DNA of 64,000 nt, taken from contig JAEPRB010000137.1 in NCBI GenBank assembly GCA_016758965.1, positions 1 through 64,000 of the forward strand, given 5' to 3'. Source of the DNA: Circinella minor (lineage: Eukaryota > Mucoromycota > Mucoromycetes > Mucorales > Lichtheimiaceae). The notes under the pieces are model-generated. The model worked only from the letters and a program-made list of their open reading frames with translations, was not told the DNA's origin and made no database searches. Below are positions 59,461-64,000 of the stretch, one piece after another (within the stretch, counting starts at the first letter, position 1; every line of letters starts with the position of its first letter). A program made the translations under genes and the position numbers.

Positions 59461-60996
59461 GGTTGGAGACAGAGTAGAAATATAGTGCTCTATAAAAAAA
59501 GAAAAAAAAAGAATATATTCTACTTTCATGTTCAAAACGGATCATCTTTTATATACAAGAAGGGGTAAAGAAGGATAAGGAGAAGCGAGGCGGGGTGGCT
59601 GGTGAAAACTTGGCATATATAAAACATAATCTCTTGATCACCACACTACTTACCGGCATCAACATCAACTATTTGTAATGCCTTATAAGGAGACAACTAT
59701 CAGCACTGGATTAATATTAAAAACACTGAGTTATGACATTAGGAGTTGTGAATTACTACTACATTCTCTTTTATTTATGCGCTAGTATAAAAATGAACTA
59801 ATTATATCATGCAGATAAAAGTTTATGGGGCAACCAAAAAAGTTGGATATCCGAAACCATAATTCCTTAATTTTGGCGATCCTTTCAAAAAAAAAAAAAA
59901 AAAAAAAGAGTCTTTTAGACAGAAACGTATATTAGACAAAATGGAAAACTGAATTTTTCTCACAGGTAGGTAATATAATGAGCAAATATTATGGGTCAAG
60001 TAAATCATGAATTATTATATAGCACACTCACGAACAATAAAATGAACAGCTATATGCTATAATCAATATGGTTGAGAGAGGCAACGCATCTATTATTATT
60101 AGCACGTATTGTTATTATAGATACTATTCTTTTAAGCAACTATTGTGGTCTATTTTTCTATTTAGAAATATCATTTCTCTGTATAAAACTGATTAAAATA
60201 TTGTCTTACTATACTTCAGGTGGCGTCTATATACTAAAGTGAAAATACAGTTGGAACATGATTTTAGATGCTTGGGTAAAAATATATACATGCTTTGTGT
60301 ATTGAACCTTTCTTTTTTATTTTGACAATATAATAGTGGCATATAGATAACATTTAAAACAAATTAATAAAAGTAAACAGCAAAATAATTTTTTATACTC
60401 ATCTTTGCGATGTAACAATAACTGTAGACAACTGCATTAAGTGATAGTGAATTGCACTAAATAAGTGGATTTTGTATATAATACGTAGTGAGTGCTGCTT
60501 GGTAAAATTTCAATATCCTTGTACAGAAAACAGGTATTCCATAAGAAAAAGGGTTAAATGTAATGATTTTCTGAATCCCTTGAAAAATCTGTAGTTATAT
60601 CAATAATAATTTATTACGTAGTAATTCCAAAAAAAGTGTACGTACGTACTTCATAAAATAACACTGTATTCCCGATCTTTTATAGTATATTACTACTTGA
60701 CGAAATTTAAAAGTACCCTATTATAAATCATTATACAACATACTACATGTATTGTGTGTAAGCACACAAAATGCAAAAATTGAAAGTCATATGGTTTTTT
60801 TTCCATAGCGATATAAGTACTACAATCATCAGATGTGTTAGATACATAGATAACGTATAAAATGAATGAAATCGTCTATTTTGCATTATTATTTATTATT
60901 ATTAACAAAGAAAGTTGTATGAAATGAAGAAAAGAGTGTGTGATTTTTTTATACATGGAAATAAAGCAAAAAGGAAAAAGGTATACATTGGTATCA
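59461..60996. other. spacer upstream of desaturase copy 2
   Basis: About 1.5 kb with the desaturase-2 promoter and the PPR gene's 3' region. It has an A-run (59886-59906) and TACGTA clusters near 60485-60650. No gene recognised. Confidence 0.55.
59546..59556 (-). promoter_or_regulatory. TATA box of desaturase copy 2
   Basis: GTATATAAAAG on the minus strand, about 90 bp before the chosen ATG. Transcription would start near 59515-59525, which favours the 59460 start codon over the one at 59529. Confidence 0.55.
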
Positions 60997-63930
60997 TCAG
61001 TGCTTTTTTTGTTGATTCATCCAAAAGTAATGAATTTTTGCCGCTGATTCGGGATCGTTTGAGTTGTTAAATGCTTTCATGAAAAGTTTGAAAGTAACTT
61101 CGTCAGGTTTGGCATCTTGAAAAAGTGTGTAAAAAGCACCGCCATTACCACCACCACTTGAAGAGGCACGAGAAAAGATTTGAGTTGATGTCTCCTTTTG
61201 TTGATGTTGTATAAGGATTTTACAGACCTCCTGACGATCCATAGTCCTGATATTATTCATCTTGACATTATCCTTTTCTTTTTCTTGTCCCTGAGTGACA
61301 GTGGATTTCCCTGTGATCGATAAATCTGTACGTTTGATTCCAAGTGCTGATTCAAATATTTCCCATACCGCCTCACTTGGAAGAGAAATGTAACCATTCT
61401 TCTCGGAATCTTGTTGCTGCTTTTTCAGTTTCGGCCAGCGATTCTGACGTTTCCATAACTTGGCTATCCGGATATCATGTTTATTGAGTCGTAATAATCC
61501 TTCCAACATGAGATTGAATGTAACTGTATCCAATACATATCCACGTTTCTTAATATCACCAATGAATTGTTGCAATCCGCCCCAGTCCATTTGTGCAATC
61601 CACCCATGTATCATTGTGTTGATAGTCCAACTATTAGCTCGATACCCGGATGCCTCCATGTCATGAAATATACTGAGCGCCGCATTTTGATTGGCCTTCT
61701 GAACGAATGCCTTAATTAAAATGTTGTAGGTTGTCACATCAGGTTTATGTCCATCTGCTAGTAATCGTCGAAATGTTTGTGTCATCCGTGAAAGGTGTGG
61801 CTCTGGTTCTCTTGATGCGTATACGTTGAGTAACATATTGTATGAAGATAAAGAAGGGCACTTTTGTTGACAGTTTGTTTCTGCTGTTGTTGCTGCCGTT
61901 GATGAAACAGACGAAGACCGATTCATATGATGAATAATTTTCTCTGCCATTGGGATATCATTATTATTGACTGCCGCTTCGATCATGGTGTGATAAATAG
62001 AAATTCCTAACGACGGTCGTCGCTCGTTTCGAACTCGCTTGTACAAGTCATAAGCCGCCCGTAAATCACCTCGTTCACCCAGTTTTTCAATAATCCGACA
62101 AAGTCCAGTTCCAGTGACCCGAAGATCCAACACCGTTTCCATCAATTCCAACCCTTTCACTGCAGATTCACCAGGTACACTCTTGTTCTTTATCCCAAGC
62201 ATTGCTTGTGTAATCCTCAAAATTGTCATGGGAGTAAAATCAATTTCTTTGCTCAGTAACATTTGTTCACTCCCCTTGAAGTCGCCCCTTGCTAGACGTG
62301 CAGCGAGCACCGCTTTGATCATCCGTCGATTTTGTTGCGCGACAGTCGGAGTCTCCTTTTTTATATGTTTCATCAAGTTTACGCATTTATCCCATTCCCC
62401 TTGTTGCAAATAACCTTCAGCGATTACCGCATAGGGGTCTAAGGCTGACTGACATTTTCTTTTGGCCCATTTCGTATAATGGGATTTTTCTAACCATGCT
62501 TCAGCTTTTTCCATTTGACCTCGTCGTACCCATCCTTGGACAATCGCCATATGCGAGTTCGTACCTATGGGGAAAGGTCGTCTTTTCATCTGTAATGCCA
62601 CACGTTGTGCAGATTCCAAGTCTCCCGCATTGACAAATGCTTGAATAAAAGATCCGTAACCTTCTTTGTCTAATCGGTTTGATTTGTTGGATGACTTGAG
62701 AAGTGATTTGATGTATGAGGGAGATAACGGGTTTGCTGTTGTCAATGATGACATTTTGAGAAGAGCGTTCAGCATATGTTGAGTAGGTTGGATATCGTGT
62801 TGATGCATAGTTGTTAATGCCTCTTTGAGTCGTCTGACATCACCCTCTGCGGCATATATGGCTAAAAGACCATCGAATGTCTTTTGTGACAGTACACGTT
62901 CTGGATAAGCTCTTGTCCAAATATCCATAAGAATCCCAAGATGTTTGGCTGTAAAAATGGCTTGGACACTAGGCGATAATGAAATTGTATCCGACACACG
63001 CCTTCCAAATTCGCCCACAAATGCCTCCATATCTTCCCACAGATGTAATTCATTATCTTCCTCAACCAATAGTCCACCATGTCGCTTCATCAATTGTACA
63101 TAGCCTGTCCATAATGTTTTCGCCAATTGTTCGGTTGGCTCCGGCATCCATTCCTGAATTACTACCATAGCTCTTGTCATATTTCGTTTTTTGATATTTA
63201 TATCCAGGTATCGATCCAAGCAGTGGGTGATGATTTCTTGACTCATGATAGGTTTACCTGTTTGAAAGAGTTCATATGCATCCTCAGGTCGATTTGTGTT
63301 CAATGCTGCTTCCACTATATGACAATACGCAAGTTCATCAGCCCATCCTTGTTCCTTCAATTTGATAAATGTTTGTTGCGCTGACTCCCATCCTGCTGTT
63401 CTTCCATAGGCAGCGATGGCCATCAGCATCATTGCTTTGTTTGTCATATCGTCCTTGGATAATGATGATACTGCATCTTGATATACTTGAACCATACGTT
63501 GCCAATTTATTGAACGGCGTACCTGTTGTGCATGATAATGTAGGTGTCGCATAAGTTGCTCGTAGTCATCGATCGTAATTACGTTATTCTTGATATCGTT
63601 CTCATTATTTGTTATTGTTGTTGAAGTTGTAGTTGAATCGCGAACGGCTAAATAAGCTGACCATAATTCACTCATAGATTTCGGTTGTTGTAAATTAGCG
63701 GCAAACCGTGCCTTAGTATCCACGAGTACGTCTTCAGGAGATAAAGGAGTCGATCGTAGTGCTAATGTGGTATAATAGATCGGTTGACGATCAATATAGG
63801 GACCAGATAATATGTTTTTATGTGTTTGAGATAATTCTGGACGATGACATCTTGGCTTTAAATAAACTAATTGTCGTTGTTGTTGGTGTAATAAAGGTGT
63901 CGTTAAAGTTTGAGTCGACGATCCTCTCAT
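60997..63930 (-). CDS. pentatricopeptide repeat (PPR) protein, probably mitochondrial; 5' end may lie outside the window
   Basis: A single uninterrupted frame gives 977 aa from the ATG at 63930, which is striking beside intron-rich neighbours. Many degenerate 35-residue helical repeats are visible, clearest toward the C-terminus: TYNILIKAFVQKANQNAALSI, SWTINTMIHGWIAQMDW, TFNLMLEGLLRLNKHDIRIA. Others lie at LAYCHIVEAALNTNRPEDAYELF and SYNMLLNVYA. PPR proteins bind organelle RNA and control its processing, stability or translation. The frame stays open upstream of 63930 to the window edge and reads a basic, hydroxylated peptide (SIHCTGRIRTYRYTTIPFQ), just what a mitochondrial presequence should look like. 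The true start is therefore probably upstream, beyond 64000. The specific RNA target cannot be told. Confidence 0.88.
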   Translation of the reverse strand: MRGSSTQTLTTPLLHQQQRQLVYLKPRCHRPELSQTHKNILSGPYIDRQPIYYTTLALRSTPLSPEDVLVDTKARFAANLQQPKSMSELWSAYLAVRDSTTTSTTITNNENDIKNNVITIDDYEQLMRHLHYHAQQVRRSINWQRMVQVYQDAVSSLSKDDMTNKAMMLMAIAAYGRTAGWESAQQTFIKLKEQGWADELAYCHIVEAALNTNRPEDAYELFQTGKPIMSQEIITHCLDRYLDINIKKRNMTRAMVVIQEWMPEPTEQLAKTLWTGYVQLMKRHGGLLVEEDNELHLWEDMEAFVGEFGRRVSDTISLSPSVQAIFTAKHLGILMDIWTRAYPERVLSQKTFDGLLAIYAAEGDVRRLKEALTTMHQHDIQPTQHMLNALLKMSSLTTANPLSPSYIKSLLKSSNKSNRLDKEGYGSFIQAFVNAGDLESAQRVALQMKRRPFPIGTNSHMAIVQGWVRRGQMEKAEAWLEKSHYTKWAKRKCQSALDPYAVIAEGYLQQGEWDKCVNLMKHIKKETPTVAQQNRRMIKAVLAARLARGDFKGSEQMLLSKEIDFTPMTILRITQAMLGIKNKSVPGESAVKGLELMETVLDLRVTGTGLCRIIEKLGERGDLRAAYDLYKRVRNERRPSLGISIYHTMIEAAVNNNDIPMAEKIIHHMNRSSSVSSTAATTAETNCQQKCPSLSSYNMLLNVYASREPEPHLSRMTQTFRRLLADGHKPDVTTYNILIKAFVQKANQNAALSIFHDMEASGYRANSWTINTMIHGWIAQMDWGGLQQFIGDIKKRGYVLDTVTFNLMLEGLLRLNKHDIRIAKLWKRQNRWPKLKKQQQDSEKNGYISLPSEAVWEIFESALGIKRTDLSITGKSTVTQGQEKEKDNVKMNNIRTMDRQEVCKILIQHQQKETSTQIFSRASSSGGGNGGAFYTLFQDAKPDEVTFKLFMKAFNNSNDPESAAKIHYFWMNQQKKH

Positions 63931-64000
63931 TTGAAAAGGTATTGTAGTGTAGCGATAAGTGCGTATTCGTCCCGTGCAATGTATTGAGCGTACGCATGAC

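Noticed and set aside
59461..59529. N-terminal extension of desaturase copy 2 starting at the ATG at 59529 (MKVEYILFF)
   Set aside because: Copy 1 lacks such a leader, and the TATA box position predicts a transcript start at or downstream of this ATG.
1..64000. CRISPR arrays, operons, ribosome-binding sites and prophage features
   Set aside because: Introns and gene families show this is eukaryotic nuclear DNA. Regularly spaced repeats of CRISPR type are absent.

Overview
The window is a stretch of nuclear DNA from a filamentous fungus. It is A+T-rich, genes carry many short GT-AG introns (typically 60-120 bp), and promoters have pyrimidine tracts and A-runs before the ATG. The gene content fits an early-diverging fungus, most likely Mucoromycota/Mucorales: a Delta-12 desaturase pair resembling Mucor enzymes, a GT49 (LARGE-like) glycosyltransferase, a MiT/TFE-like bHLH factor, an HRI-type eIF2-alpha kinase and an IQGAP. 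The placement is inferred from protein families. I could not run a search.

I reconstructed 17 protein-coding genes by joining exons across splice sites and checking that reading phase is kept. In order: LIS1/PAC1 (+, 331-2332); carnitine O-acetyltransferase with mitochondrial and peroxisomal signals (+, 3554-6098); MiT/TFE-like bHLH factor (-, 6808-7872); small C2H2 zinc-finger protein (-, 12193-12649); MTFP1/MTP18-like mitochondrial protein (+, 18411-19138); GT49 glycosyltransferase (+, 20432-22186); USF-like bHLH factor (-, 22588-24239); nucleolin/Nsr1-like protein (+, 30236-31393); a small secreted protein in three short exons that a long-ORF scan misses (-, 31816-32463); HRI/PEK-type eIF2-alpha kinase (-, 35009-37908); IQGAP (+, 39399-44520, 16 exons, one GC-AG intron); a MAP kinase with a THY activation loop (+, 44960-46827); an aldo/keto reductase with a one-base frameshift (+, 47064-48387); TBCE (-, 49350-51647); Delta-12 desaturase copy 1 (-, 52059-53691); Eaf7/MRGBP (-, 53985-54888); Delta-12 desaturase copy 2 (-, 58067-59460); and an intron-less PPR protein (-, 60997-63930, probably running past the window end).

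Layout is uneven. Housekeeping genes sit close together, while the three transcription-factor genes each have 4-6 kb of gene-free DNA upstream. These deserts are rich in the palindrome TACGTA. They contain an inverted repeat near 16.8 kb. The 32.5-35.0 kb spacer holds a 435-bp long inverted repeat with a pogo-like MITE in its loop, next to a coding-like degraded island.

Functional themes are microtubules and cytoskeleton (LIS1, TBCE, IQGAP), cell-integrity and stress signalling (MAPK, HRI-like kinase), and lipid or mitochondrial metabolism (carnitine acetyltransferase, MTFP1, desaturases, PPR). The genes are scattered rather than a dedicated cluster. I see no wholly new multi-gene system. The best leads are the dual-targeted acetyltransferase, the THY MAP kinase, the desaturase pair with unequal introns, the orphan secreted protein, and the TACGTA/long-upstream pattern around transcription-factor genes.
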